From the NCBI RefSeq assembly GCF_022695985.1, contig NZ_JAAPBF010000054.1, positions 1 through 36,013 of the forward strand: 36,013 bases of DNA, given 5' to 3'. Both the position numbers and the translations under genes were made by a program. Below are positions 16,213-25,326 of this stretch, one piece after another. Every line of letters starts with the position of its first letter. Positions within the stretch are counted from its first letter, which is position 1. The stretch comes from Streptomyces sp. NP-1717 (lineage in GTDB: Bacteria; Actinomycetota; Actinomycetes; Streptomycetales; Streptomycetaceae). The notes under the pieces were generated by a model. The model was not told where the DNA came from, did not search any database, and worked only from the letters and a program-made list of their open reading frames with translations.

Positions 16213-18036
16213 GTGACCACCGCTGAGCCGACGCGCGCAGACGGCAGTACCACCGGGCCCGCCGTAGCGGGAGGCGGAGCGGCAGGCGCCGCGGGGACCG
16301 CCGGGGCCCCCGAGCCCGCCAAGGACCTGCGCAGCCGCGTACTGCGCCACCCCGTCCTGCTCACCGGCACGGTCGCCGGGATCGTGCACCTGATCTGGTT
16401 CTTCTTCATCGCGAACAGCGGCGGTGACATCGCCGCGCAGGACGCCTGGGCCGAGTTCGTCGGCCGCCACCCGGACTCCGCGTACAACCTCGCCTGGTAC
16501 GGCGGGATGCACCCCGTCTCCTACAGCGTCGTCTCGCCGTATCTGATGTCGCTGCTCGGCGTGCGGACGACGATGATGATCGTCGGGACCGTCTCGGCCG
16601 CCCTGACCTCGCTGATCCTCTACCGAGTCAAGGCCGTCCGGAATCCCCTGGCGTGCTCGTTCGCCGGGGTCTTCGCCTTCCTCTGCAACGCGCTCTCCGG
16701 CCGTGTGACGTTCGGCCTCGGCACGATGTTCGCGCTCGGCGCCGTCGCCGCCGTCTTCTGCTGGCCGCACCGCTGGCGCTACAAGCGTTGGGCCAAGGGC
16801 GTGGTCGCCGCGCCGCTCGCCGGTCTCGCGACCGCCTCCAGCCCGGTGGCGGGGCTGTTCCTCGGGGTCGTGGCCGCCGCGCTCTTCCTGAACAAGCGGC
16901 GTCCGGGGGCGTACGCGGTCGGGCTCGCCCCGGTCGCCGTCGTCGCGCTCTCCGCCTGGCTGTTCCCGTTCTCCGGCACCCAGCCGATGTCGCTCGGGAC
17001 GGCGTCGCTGCCCTTCATCTTCGCCGTCGTCGCCTTCTTCCTCGTGCCCCGCGACTGGCACACGGTCCGCACCGCCGCCGCCGTCTACGGCATCGGGGTC
17101 CTGCTGACCTGGGGGATCGATTCGCAGATCGGCTCCAACGTGTCGCGGCTCGCTATGATCGTCGGCGGTGTGGTGCTGCTCGCCGCGCTGCCGTACGCGG
17201 CGCCGCGCTCACGCAAGTGGTACGCGCTCGTGCTGGCGTTCGTCTCCTTCAACTTCTGGATCGGGTTCAAGGGCGTCGACGACATCATCCGCACCGCGCC
17301 CACCGCGTCCTGGACCCGTGAACTGGCCCCGCTGGTCAACGAGTTGCAGGAGGTCGGCGCCGAGCGCGGCCGGGTGGAGGTCGTCCCGGCCAGCAGCCAC
17401 CGCGAGGCGTCGGCGCTCGCGCCGTACGTCAATCTGGCCCGCGGCTGGAACCGCCAGGCCGACATGGAGCGCAACCCGCTCTTCTACGACGACAGCCTCA
17501 CCGACGACAGCTACCGCGCCTGGCTCGACCGCTGGGCCGTGGCCTACGTGGTCCTGCCCAAGGGCAGGCCGGACAACGGCGCGGGCCTGGAGGCGGAGCT
17601 GGTGGAGCGTGGCCTGCCCTATCTGAACCACCTGTGGGGCGACGCCAACTGGCAGCTCTACGAGGTCCAGGACCCGATGCCGCTGGCCGACCCGCCGGCG
17701 GTCGTGCGGCGGGCCTCGGCCGACGAGCTGACGATAGAGGTGAAGACCGCCGGGAAGGTGCTGATCCGTATCCCGTACTCGCGCTGGCTCGCCGTCGTCG
17801 ACGAGAAGGGCGAGAGCCTGGAGCGCCCGGAGGAGACGCCCGCGTCCAAGGCGGACACGGACGGTCCCAAGAAGTTCACCAACCCCCACGGCTGTGTGTT
17901 CCGGGCGGAGAAGAACACCGACGGCGACGAGTGGACGGAGCTGCTGGCCCCGCGCCCGGGGACGTACCGCATCGCGGCCCCGTACCAACTGCGCCCGGGC
18001 ACGCCCTGCCCGGAGGAACTGCGCGACGAGGGCTGA
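16213..18036 (+). CDS. Polytopic integral membrane protein, GT-C-like topology
   Basis: This 607-residue protein has a disordered cytoplasmic N-terminus of about 40 residues, then roughly ten hydrophobic segments between about 45 and 365, and a soluble C-terminal region of about 240 residues. The first loop holds AAQDAWAEFVGRHPDSAYN followed by GGMHPVSYS. An acidic, aromatic first extracytoplasmic loop followed by many helices resembles GT-C glycosyltransferases and YfhO-like proteins, but I cannot identify a catalytic site and it is often labelled simply as a membrane protein. GTG 16213 has GGGGAGAG at 16200-16207. It follows the carboxypeptidase gene in the same direction, so a cell-envelope role is a reasonable inference. 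Confidence 0.8.
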   Translation: MTTAEPTRADGSTTGPAVAGGGAAGAAGTAGAPEPAKDLRSRVLRHPVLLTGTVAGIVHLIWFFFIANSGGDIAAQDAWAEFVGRHPDSAYNLAWYGGMHPVSYSVVSPYLMSLLGVRTTMMIVGTVSAALTSLILYRVKAVRNPLACSFAGVFAFLCNALSGRVTFGLGTMFALGAVAAVFCWPHRWRYKRWAKGVVAAPLAGLATASSPVAGLFLGVVAAALFLNKRRPGAYAVGLAPVAVVALSAWLFPFSGTQPMSLGTASLPFIFAVVAFFLVPRDWHTVRTAAAVYGIGVLLTWGIDSQIGSNVSRLAMIVGGVVLLAALPYAAPRSRKWYALVLAFVSFNFWIGFKGVDDIIRTAPTASWTRELAPLVNELQEVGAERGRVEVVPASSHREASALAPYVNLARGWNRQADMERNPLFYDDSLTDDSYRAWLDRWAVAYVVLPKGRPDNGAGLEAELVERGLPYLNHLWGDANWQLYEVQDPMPLADPPAVVRRASADELTIEVKTAGKVLIRIPYSRWLAVVDEKGESLERPEETPASKADTDGPKKFTNPHGCVFRAEKNTDGDEWTELLAPRPGTYRIAAPYQLRPGTPCPEELRDEG

Positions 18037-18054
18037 CGGGGGCCGACGGACCGG

Positions 18055-18091
18055 ACGGCCGCCGCCCCGCCATGAGCCGGGCGGCGGCCGT
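18055..18091. terminator. Bidirectional hairpin between convergent genes
   Basis: A 13-bp perfect stem (18055-18067 with 18079-18091) has an 11-base loop and is followed on the plus strand by TTGGTT. It lies between the stop of the polytopic membrane protein and the stop of the NlpC/P60 gene, and should end both the plus-strand unit and the minus-strand PGA-type operon. Confidence 0.75.
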
Positions 18092-18111
18092 TTGGTTCCC
18101 TCACCGGCTCC

Positions 18112-19197
18112 TCAGAGCCGCTTCGCGCTGCGCAGCGTCTTCGCGTAGTAGCCGTTGCCGTCCAGCCGCGACGTACCGCCCTTGTCGCCGATCGTCGGGC
18201 CGTTGACCTCTTCGCGGCTGGAGACGAAGATCTGGTGGCCGTCCGTGTCGACGCCCATGTACATCCCGACGTGGTCCAGCCGTTCCTTGGTCCGCGCGTC
18301 GAGCTTGAAGAAGACCAGGTCGCCCGGCTGGAGGACGCTGATCGACTTCGGCCGCTCGTACGGCGGCGAGTCCCCGGTCAGCTTGATTATGTCCGTGCCG
18401 GCGTTCGAGCGGGCCATCCCGTTCGCCGTGCGCGGCAGACCGTCACCGCTCTTGTCGTCGGCCATCAGCGGGAAGCGGCCGCGGTAGCCGAAGACCGTCC
18501 TGATGAAGCCGGAGCAGTCTATGGAGCGGTAGCGCATCTGCTCCGGCTGGATGGTGGTGCCGTCGCGGAAGGTGTACGGGATGCCCAGATAGTCGTAGAA
18601 GTCCGACTGTTCGAGCCGGTAGTCCGCGCCCTCGCTGCCCTCGGGGTTTATCGGGCCGAAGTCGGCGTCCCCCGCGTACGGGGTGCCCTCGCCGTCCTCC
18701 TTGACCGGGGCACCCTCGACGTACTGGAAGGAGTACGCGAACAGGTCGTCCTCCTCGCTGCCGAAGAACTCCTCGAACCAGTCCTTGAACCACTTCTCCT
18801 TCTGCCCGTCCTTGATCCACGGCTCGGGCATCAGCCGCACCCAGTTCTCCGTCACCACCCGTGACTTGGTGCTCGTCGGCTCGGAGAACGTACGGCTCGG
18901 CCCGGTCAGCGTCGCGGTGCGCGCGCCGTCGGTGAAGGTGGCCAGCACGGCCCCGCTCCCGGAGCGCAGTACGGAGCGGGCGGGGTTCTTCAGCCGCTCC
19001 CACTTCTGCTCGCCGGACTCCGCGTCCCCCGCGGACGTCAGGTCGGGGGTGTCGGTGATCGCCTGCACGGCGGGCGCCTTCGCCTGCTCGTCCTTGCGGA
19101 GTTCGACGGTGAGGTACGCGCTGCCGGCGAGCAGCGCGATGACGGTCGCCGCGTGCAGGACACGGCGGCCACCACGCTTCTTGGACTTGGCACTCAT
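18112..19197 (-). CDS. NlpC/P60 family cysteine peptidase, membrane-anchored, in PGA-type locus
   Basis: This 361-residue protein has a basic N-terminus, one hydrophobic anchor at about 15-31, an SH3-like middle region and a C-terminal NlpC/P60 domain. The triad is visible as DCSGF (C228), DHVGMY (H309) and GHQIF (H321). NlpC/P60 enzymes cleave gamma-D-glutamyl bonds in peptidoglycan stems; in Bacillus, PgdS of the same family cuts poly-gamma-glutamate. As the last gene of the pgsB-pgsC run (59 bases after pgsC) a role in releasing, trimming or anchoring the polymer is plausible, but ordinary wall hydrolysis cannot be excluded. ATG 19197 has GGAG 10 bases upstream. A strong terminator follows. 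Confidence 0.87.
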   Translation of the reverse strand: MSAKSKKRGGRRVLHAATVIALLAGSAYLTVELRKDEQAKAPAVQAITDTPDLTSAGDAESGEQKWERLKNPARSVLRSGSGAVLATFTDGARTATLTGPSRTFSEPTSTKSRVVTENWVRLMPEPWIKDGQKEKWFKDWFEEFFGSEEDDLFAYSFQYVEGAPVKEDGEGTPYAGDADFGPINPEGSEGADYRLEQSDFYDYLGIPYTFRDGTTIQPEQMRYRSIDCSGFIRTVFGYRGRFPLMADDKSGDGLPRTANGMARSNAGTDIIKLTGDSPPYERPKSISVLQPGDLVFFKLDARTKERLDHVGMYMGVDTDGHQIFVSSREEVNGPTIGDKGGTSRLDGNGYYAKTLRSAKRL

Positions 19198-19256
19198 GAG
19201 AGGTCAGCTCCGTCGGGGTCCGGGTATCGCGGTCACGTGGGCGCCGGTGCGGCCGG

Positions 19257-19739
19257 TCACGTGGTGGGCAGGGCGCCGAGCAGGATGCCGGCGGTGAGGA
19301 CGACGTACGCCATGAGCGTGACCGTGCCGGTGGCGAGTATGGTCGCCCCCTTCGGCTGGCGGACGAGCTGGTACGCGATCAGGCCCGGCACGATGAAGCC
19401 GAGCGTCTGGTTCGCGTACAGCAGGGGGAACTCCAGCGACAGCACGAGCATCACCGTCGCCTGGAGGAGCACGCCGATGAGCACGACCGCGGAGAACAGC
19501 CGCTTGCCGTAGAGGATCACGAAGCGCTGGACGAGAAGCGTGGTCACGTACGTCAGCACGGTCACGCCGACGACCATGGCGGCGCGCTGGAGGTCCTCGA
19601 CGAGGGTCAGGGCCAGCCAGCCGGGGGTGATCATGCCACCGGGGGAGAGATTGGTCGTCAGGTAGCAGATCAGGGAGAACATCAGGCCCAGGCCGATACC
19701 TATGGCGGCGATCTCGGGCGTGAGAACTGCGGGGATCAA
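19257..19739 (-). CDS. pgsC: PgsC/CapC-type poly-gamma-glutamate synthesis membrane protein
   Basis: This 160-residue protein is almost entirely hydrophobic with about five helices and carries the family-typical loop TNLSPGGMITPGWLAL near residues 29-44. In Bacillus, PgsC/CapC is the integral partner of the ligase PgsB/CapB, and the pair forms the membrane polymerase for gamma-linked glutamate chains. The length matches the family (about 150). Translation starts at TTG 19739, which overlaps the pgsB stop codon by four bases (TTGA), with GGAG 7 bases upstream; this indicates translational coupling with pgsB. In some bacteria homologous pairs polymerise other products, so the polymer here is not proven. 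Confidence 0.9.
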   Translation of the reverse strand: MIPAVLTPEIAAIGIGLGLMFSLICYLTTNLSPGGMITPGWLALTLVEDLQRAAMVVGVTVLTYVTTLLVQRFVILYGKRLFSAVVLIGVLLQATVMLVLSLEFPLLYANQTLGFIVPGLIAYQLVRQPKGATILATGTVTLMAYVVLTAGILLGALPTT

Positions 19740-21430
19740 CGGGGTTCTCCAGGGCTCTGCGGGGGGCGCGGGGTGCGGCCGTACCGGGACTGCTGTTCGG
19801 GGTCGGGCTCAGTCGGGGCAGCGGGTTCGGCCGCGGCGCTGTCCGGCATCCGTACGGGCTCGAAGGGGCCGCGGGGACGGGCGGGCTGCTGGTGCTGATA
19901 GCGCTGCTCGTACGCCTCGGAGTACGGCTGGAACGGGTCGATGTGCGGTGAGTAGCGGTGGAGCGTCAGCGTCTCCTCGTGGCGCGGGTACGGGGCGGGC
20001 GGCGGGATCGGGGCCGTCTGCGCGGGCGGCTGGGCCCTCAGCCGGGCCACCAGTTCGGCGGCCGGTTCGATCGCCCGCCGGGGCGCCTGGTCCGGTACGG
20101 CCACCGGGAGCGCCGCCGTCTCCGCCGGGTCACCGGCCGGGTCGGGCACCGCGAGCGCCGTCGATGCGGGAGCCGGGGCGGGAGTCGAGGCGGCCGGGAC
20201 CGCGTCCGTCCGTGCGTCCGTCCGCGCGTCCGTCTCCGGGTCCGGCGTCTCGTCCGCCGGCAGCTCGGCCAGCTGCTCCAGCAGCAGCTCGCCCTGCCCG
20301 TGGATGTTGCCGATCGCGACCAGCGACGTGTCCGGCCCGAGCCGCGACAGCAACTCCCGCATGAACTCCTCCGGATCGCGCTTGTCACCGCCCAGGTCCA
20401 CCGCGCGCGAGCGCCACTCGGCCGGGATCGCGTCGATCGCGCTCTTGGCCGGGTGGCCGATGACGAAGACCTGGTCCGGCTGGAGGTCGGGGACGATCTC
20501 GCCCATCTGGCCGTTGCGCTCGACGCGGTCGGGACGGCAGTTGATGACCACGTTCAGCGGACGGTGGATCGCGCCCAGGTCCAGGAGCTGGTTGATGTTC
20601 ATCAGCGTCGACTCGGGGTCGTTCGCCGCGAAGACGTTCGCGAACCGCAGCCGCTTGCCGTCCGGAGTGAGGTAGCGCTCGACCGACAGGACTCCCGGGT
20701 CCGGCGGCGCGTCGTACATGCCCTGGAGCGCCGTCTCGCGCTCCACGCCCAGCAGTTCGGCGACCTTCAGCGCGATGGCCACGTTCTCCTTGAAGGTGAA
20801 CCAGCTGAAGCCGCGCAGCTCCTCGTCGCTGACCGTCTCCGGATCCGCGTAGATCAACTGGCAGTTCCGCGCGTCCGCTTCCTCCTGAAGGATGTCGAAA
20901 CGATCCTTCTCCGCCGTGACGCAGATGCCGTCCTCCGGCATCGAGCGCGACAGCGAGCGCGCCACGTCGTCCAGCGTCGGCCCCATCTCGGCCAGATGGT
21001 CCTCACGCACGTTGCACAGCACGCCGATCGTGGAGCGGATCAGCTTGGACTGGTTGATCTCCTGGAGCGCCGGCATGACGGCCATGCACTCGATGACCAG
21101 CGCGTCGGGGTTGTACGACGCGGCGCGCCGTACGATCCCGATCTGCTCCACCACGTTGGCGATGCCGAACTTCCGGTAGACCGGCTCCTCGGTGGCGTCC
21201 GGGTGGATGAAGCGGGCGGCCGTGCCGGTGGTCTTCGCGACGGTGATCAGATCGCCGCCGCGCAGCGCGCCCGCGCAGAGCCGGGTGATGGAGGACTTGC
21301 CGCGGATGCCGTTGACCAGCACGCGGGTGGGGATGCGGTTCAGGTTGGTGAAGTGGCGGCGCTGCTCGACGACGCCCGCGACCAGCAGGAACGCGCAGCA
21401 CACCATCAGTACGGTGTAGAGGAAGAGCAC
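19736..21430 (-). CDS. pgsB: PgsB/CapB-type poly-gamma-glutamate synthase (ligase) with C-terminal extension
   Basis: This 564-residue protein is the ATP-dependent ligase of a PGA synthase. It has an N-terminal hydrophobic segment (1-20), a Mur-ligase-type P-loop GIRGKSS (41-47) and a catalytic region to about 390 with conserved stretches such as TGTAAR, VIECMAV and CNVREDH. Bacillus PgsB is about 390 residues, so the last 170 residues are an extra tail, rich in Pro/Ala/Asp/Arg and probably disordered, with a Tyr/Gln-rich part. GTG 21430 starts 6 bases after the sensor gene stop, with GGAAGG about 12 bases upstream. Together with PgsC it should form the cytoplasmic face of the polymerase. Confidence 0.92.
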   Translation of the reverse strand: MLFLYTVLMVCCAFLLVAGVVEQRRHFTNLNRIPTRVLVNGIRGKSSITRLCAGALRGGDLITVAKTTGTAARFIHPDATEEPVYRKFGIANVVEQIGIVRRAASYNPDALVIECMAVMPALQEINQSKLIRSTIGVLCNVREDHLAEMGPTLDDVARSLSRSMPEDGICVTAEKDRFDILQEEADARNCQLIYADPETVSDEELRGFSWFTFKENVAIALKVAELLGVERETALQGMYDAPPDPGVLSVERYLTPDGKRLRFANVFAANDPESTLMNINQLLDLGAIHRPLNVVINCRPDRVERNGQMGEIVPDLQPDQVFVIGHPAKSAIDAIPAEWRSRAVDLGGDKRDPEEFMRELLSRLGPDTSLVAIGNIHGQGELLLEQLAELPADETPDPETDARTDARTDAVPAASTPAPAPASTALAVPDPAGDPAETAALPVAVPDQAPRRAIEPAAELVARLRAQPPAQTAPIPPPAPYPRHEETLTLHRYSPHIDPFQPYSEAYEQRYQHQQPARPRGPFEPVRMPDSAAAEPAAPTEPDPEQQSRYGRTPRPPQSPGEPR

Positions 21431-21436
21431 GGGCGG

Positions 21437-23797
21437 TCAGTTCCTTCCGGCGGGTGCCTGGGCTGGTGCCTGCGGGGGGACGGGGGCCGGGGCCGCCGTC
21501 GCCGCCGCACCGTCCCGCTTGCGCTGTTCGAGCACCTGCTGGCGCAGCAGTTCCAGCGAGCGAGCGATGGCGCCGACCTCGTCGTGGTGGCGCGGGTAGA
21601 GCACGGTGCGGCGGTCGCCGCCCGCCAGCGACTCGGCCTGTTTCGCGACTTCGCGCAGCGGCCGGACGACGACGATGTGCAGCCACCCGAGGCACGCGGC
21701 CGCGGCGGTGATGCCGAGCAGACCGGCCAGGACGGTGCGGTTCTGGAGGCTGTACTCGGGGATCGCGAGCCCGGCGGCCGGCTGCCAGCTGACGACCATC
21801 CAGTTGAGCGACTTGGCCGCCCCGCCGCCGACGAACGGGGCCGCGCCCGCGACCTGCACGCCGCTTCCGTCGCGGTAGACGACGGCCCCGGCGCGTGCGC
21901 TCATGCCGGTCTTCTGACCGGTGCCGGCGGCCAGTTCGTCCAGCCGTGCCGAGGGCAGGCCCTCGAAGGCCAGATAGCCGGAATTGCCGCCGAGGACACG
22001 CCTCTCGGCGTCGACGACACGGATCTCGCCGAGCCCCGGCCGCTTGAGGAGCGAGTTGATGAAGTCGATCCGGAACTCGCCGACGACGGTGCTGCCGTCG
22101 CGTCCGGACAGCTCGGCGTAGCTCGCGATGACGGGTTCCGTACCGGAGTCGTTGAGGACGGCGATGTCGTCGGCGAACGGCCTGCCGTCCTTCCCGCCGT
22201 CCTTGCCGCCGTCCTTCGGCGCGTCGGGCAGCCGGGGGGACTCGCCGGAGCGGGCCAGGATCGTGCCGTCGGCCGCGCGTACGTACAGCGAGCGGTAGCG
22301 CCCGTGCTCGTTACGGGTGCGGTCCAGCACCTTCGTCATGTCCTCGGGCGAGGTGCGCGCGCCCAGCAGACCGGCGACGGACACCAGGTCCGCGTGGCCC
22401 TCGTTGAGCGAGCGCCGCACCCGGTCGGAGAGCGTGTCGGTGCGCTCGCGCTGGTCGTTGGTGACCTGTTCCGGTACGACGGCGGTGGCGTCGGCCCGGT
22501 TGACCAGGAGCAGCATCGGGCCGGACCAGACGAGCAGCAGGACGCCGCAGACGACGAGCAGGGCGCGGGCGCCGATCCGGCCCCGGCGCCCCGCCCCGGC
22601 CGTGTCCGCTTCGGAACGCTCACCGAGGAGCTGGCGGCGCAGCCGCTCCAGCGCCTGCCCGATCCGGGCGGCCTCGCCGTGGCGGGGCACCCGGACGGGC
22701 CGGGTCAGATCGCCCCGGGTGAGCCGGCGGCTCTCCAGGAACAGCCGCAGCAGCGGCCGCTGGACCGTACCGAGCAGGACACCGACGGCGAGTGCGCCGA
22801 TCAGCAGCAGCGCGCCGGCGGCGAGCAGCCCGAACAGCGGGTCGGTCACCCGTGTCGGGTCCTCGGCCACGTCCACCATGGCGACGACGGTCAGTCCGAG
22901 CGAGGTGGCGACGGTGCCCTTGCCGGGCTCCGGACCGGTGAGGGCCGCGTAACCGGCGATGGCGCGGTCACCCTGGAAGGTGCCGCCGCGCAGACTGCCG
23001 CTGACGCCCAGGTAACCGCCCTCGCCCGGCACATTGGCCTTGAGAGGGTGCTCCTCCGCACGCTTGGCCGCGACCTTGGCGAACGCCTTCAGCTGCTTCT
23101 TGGACCGCTCGACGCCGGTGCGCTGGTCCTCGGTGAGGACCTGCTCGCTCTCCGGGATGCCGTCACTGCTGAGGATGCGCCCGGTGCTGTCGATGACGGC
23201 GATGGAGCGGAACTTGCCGAGGCTTATACCGGGGAAGCGCAGACTGCTGGAGGCGATGAGCAGTTGCTGGGGCTGCCCTTCCCAGGACAGGAGCTGGAGG
23301 GAGAGCAGCCGGGTCTCGCCGTTGGCGAGGCGCACCATACGGGGGCTGAGACCGTCCTTCTCGGAGAGCTTGGAGGTGTCGATCGCGGTGACGGGAACGT
23401 TCTCGCCGCGGGCCGCGAGCATCTTGCCCGAGGAGATCTCGACGACCGCGGTGCCCACCCACTTCTGGTAGACGCTGCCGATCTTGTCGACCACGGCGTC
23501 CGGCTGGGCCGGGTCCCCCGCGTTGAACAGTCCCGCGGTTCTCGCCAGGTCCGCGGCGCTCTCGTCGATGGAGGCGCGCATCGCCACCGCGCCGTCCTCG
23601 GCGAAGTGCTGCTGCGAGGTCATGACGGCCTTCGGTACGGACTCCTCACCCGCGCGGCCGAAGCCGAGGGCGGTGATTCCGGCGAGGCTGAGCAGCAGCG
23701 CGGACAGGATCGCGATGGGTGGGCGGATGCCGCCCAGGAGGGACATGTCGGCCCGCCTGCGGACCTTGTGCCGTCGCTTCGCGGGCGAAGCGGCCAT
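21437..23797 (-). CDS. Tandem HAMP-domain membrane sensor-like protein without output domain
   Basis: This 786-residue protein is built from two similar modules. Module one has TM 26-47, an extracytoplasmic domain of about 270 residues, TM 320-343 and a HAMP-like region 344-393 (ending GEAARIGQALERLRRQ). Module two has TM 411-433, an extracytoplasmic domain of about 250 residues, TM 687-710 and a HAMP-like region 711-758 (ending DEVGAIARSLELLRQQ). The tail after 760 is Ala/Pro-rich. No histidine kinase, GGDEF, cyclase or methyl-accepting domain follows. It lies between the capA-like gene and pgsB, 6 bases before the latter, so it probably senses or scaffolds the polymer machinery. ATG 23797 has AAGGGA about 6 bases upstream. 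Confidence 0.82.
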   Translation of the reverse strand: MAASPAKRRHKVRRRADMSLLGGIRPPIAILSALLLSLAGITALGFGRAGEESVPKAVMTSQQHFAEDGAVAMRASIDESAADLARTAGLFNAGDPAQPDAVVDKIGSVYQKWVGTAVVEISSGKMLAARGENVPVTAIDTSKLSEKDGLSPRMVRLANGETRLLSLQLLSWEGQPQQLLIASSSLRFPGISLGKFRSIAVIDSTGRILSSDGIPESEQVLTEDQRTGVERSKKQLKAFAKVAAKRAEEHPLKANVPGEGGYLGVSGSLRGGTFQGDRAIAGYAALTGPEPGKGTVATSLGLTVVAMVDVAEDPTRVTDPLFGLLAAGALLLIGALAVGVLLGTVQRPLLRLFLESRRLTRGDLTRPVRVPRHGEAARIGQALERLRRQLLGERSEADTAGAGRRGRIGARALLVVCGVLLLVWSGPMLLLVNRADATAVVPEQVTNDQRERTDTLSDRVRRSLNEGHADLVSVAGLLGARTSPEDMTKVLDRTRNEHGRYRSLYVRAADGTILARSGESPRLPDAPKDGGKDGGKDGRPFADDIAVLNDSGTEPVIASYAELSGRDGSTVVGEFRIDFINSLLKRPGLGEIRVVDAERRVLGGNSGYLAFEGLPSARLDELAAGTGQKTGMSARAGAVVYRDGSGVQVAGAAPFVGGGAAKSLNWMVVSWQPAAGLAIPEYSLQNRTVLAGLLGITAAAACLGWLHIVVVRPLREVAKQAESLAGGDRRTVLYPRHHDEVGAIARSLELLRQQVLEQRKRDGAAATAAPAPVPPQAPAQAPAGRN

Positions 23798-24016
23798 GAG
23801 CGTTCCCTTTCGGATGTTCGTGATCGGCGGGCGCTGTGCGTGCGTGCGGGCGCGCGGAAAACAGCCCCAGCCGGAAGGGTCCGACTCGCAGGCCTTGGGG
23901 AAGGTTGCACGAAGAGTTACGGGTGTGATCTACGCGACGTTTGGACTGAGTGATTCCGTCAACGCGCGCGAGTCGTCACGGTTTCCGCCCAATCGGGCGC
24001 ACCGCTCGGGGCTCGC
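23798..24016 (-). promoter_or_regulatory. 219-bp gap before the sensor-pgsB-pgsC genes, possible internal promoter
   Basis: On the minus strand TTGACG (23963-23958) is a fair -35 box, but no TAnnnT sequence stands at 17-18 bases. The gap is long enough for a separate promoter driving the sensor, pgsB, pgsC and NlpC/P60 genes apart from the capA-like gene. I see no other feature in it. Confidence 0.25.
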
Positions 24017-25321
24017 TCAGTCGGGCAGCTCGCTCAGCGGACGCAGACCGTCCTTCGAGGCACCCCGGTTGAGCATCGTGCCCCGGGTGCGTTCGAAGGC
24101 GAGCCGGTACTGGGCGCGCTCCTCGGCCGACAGATCCTTGTCCGCGCGCAGCGCGCCCGCGATGTCCAGCAGCCGGTGGTCCTTGGCCGCGCCCTTGGTG
24201 CCCGCACCGCCCTCGGTGGACTGCTCGACGCCCGCGCCGTCCGTGCCGCTCTCCTCGCCCTCCTCCGGCGGAATGGTGACGAAGGTCGGTGCGTACCGTG
24301 CCTGCACGTCCCAGCCGCCGCCGGACTTCTTCCGGAACTCGAACCAGCCTATGGCGCCTTCCTCGGTCAGCCCTGACGGCACGTCGTGCCGGGCGAGCTG
24401 GTTCCCGAGGCCGTACGCGATCCAGGTGCCGTCCACCTTCTCCATCGGCTGCACCACATGCGCGTGGTGGCCGATGACCAGGTCGATCCCGGTCTCCTTC
24501 GCGATCCGCCGGCCCAGTTTGAGCTGCGAGGCGCTGGGGTCGGGATGGTGCTCGCGTCCCCAGTGGATGCTGAGGATCACCGCCTCCGCGCCCGCCTCGC
24601 GGGCGGCCTTCTCGGCGGCGGCGATGGCGTCGAACGAGTTCTCGTTGGCGAGCCAGGGCTTGTCGGCCGGTATCTCGCGGCCGTTGAACCCGAAGGCGTA
24701 CGACAGCTGCGCCACCCGTACGCCCTTGACGTCCACGATCAGCGGCTTCGCGCCCTCGGCGGCGCTGCGCGCGGAACCGGTGTGCTTCAGCCCGGCCGCG
24801 TCCAGGGCGTCCAGGGTGCGGGTGACGCCCTTGGGGCCGTCGTCCAGCGTGTGGTTGGACGCGGTCGAGCAGGTGTCGTACCCCGTCTTCTTGATCGCGG
24901 TGGTGATCTGCGGCGGCACCAGGAAGTCGGGGAAGCTGCGGAAGGGGCCCTTCGGCCCGGCGACCACCGGCTCGAAGTGACAGATGGCCAGATCGGCCTT
25001 GCTGATGACGGGCTTCACCCCGGCCATGATCTTGCCGAAGTCCGGGTCCGGGACATCGGCGCCGACCTTCTTGCCGACCGCCTCGGGGACCTGGGTGACA
25101 CCCGCGTCCCGGTACGCCTGCTCGGTGAGCTGCGGGTGGATGAGGATGTCGCCCGCGGCGGCGACGGTGAACGCGGGATCGCCCTTGGGCGCCGCGTCGT
25201 CGCTGTCGCCGCCGGCGAGTGAACAGCCCGCGGCGGTCGTCGCGAGAAGCGCGATCACGAGCGCGGCGGTGCTCCGGAGCAGGCGGGGGCCCCGGTTGGA
25301 GGAGTGTCTGTGTGGTCTCAC
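24017..25321 (-). CDS. CapA/PgsA-like lipoprotein (PGA_cap metallophosphatase fold)
   Basis: This 434-residue protein begins with a lipoprotein signal (basic start, hydrophobic 18-30, lipobox AAGC with C33) and continues with a CapA/PgsA domain: AAAGDILIH near 55-62, then HFEPVVAG, ASNHTLDDGPKGV, SIHWGREHHPDPS, GHHAHVVQPME and YGLGNQLAR. In Bacillus the third PGA synthase component carries this calcineurin-like fold and is needed for chain export or elongation; its enzymatic activity is unsettled. About 50 Gly/Glu/Thr-rich residues precede the C-terminal 60. GTG 25321 (MRPHRH) was chosen since the frame upstream runs into the divergent gene; no clear ribosome site exists. It heads the minus-strand PGA-type locus. 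Confidence 0.9.
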   Translation of the reverse strand: MRPHRHSSNRGPRLLRSTAALVIALLATTAAGCSLAGGDSDDAAPKGDPAFTVAAAGDILIHPQLTEQAYRDAGVTQVPEAVGKKVGADVPDPDFGKIMAGVKPVISKADLAICHFEPVVAGPKGPFRSFPDFLVPPQITTAIKKTGYDTCSTASNHTLDDGPKGVTRTLDALDAAGLKHTGSARSAAEGAKPLIVDVKGVRVAQLSYAFGFNGREIPADKPWLANENSFDAIAAAEKAAREAGAEAVILSIHWGREHHPDPSASQLKLGRRIAKETGIDLVIGHHAHVVQPMEKVDGTWIAYGLGNQLARHDVPSGLTEEGAIGWFEFRKKSGGGWDVQARYAPTFVTIPPEEGEESGTDGAGVEQSTEGGAGTKGAAKDHRLLDIAGALRADKDLSAEERAQYRLAFERTRGTMLNRGASKDGLRPLSELPD

Positions 25322-25326
25322 CCTGA

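Noticed and set aside
11724..16487. 4.8-kb minus-strand open frame (1587 codons)
   Set aside because: Only its last 240 codons are a real gene (GPP34, with its own ribosome site at 12443). The rest is the antisense of the carboxypeptidase repeats, Arg/Gly-rich and without any family resemblance.
19958..23953. 4-kb plus-strand open frame (1331 codons)
   Set aside because: It is antisense to pgsB and the HAMP gene, both of which have clear domains; the translated product is Arg/Asp/Val-rich as expected of a high-GC shadow.
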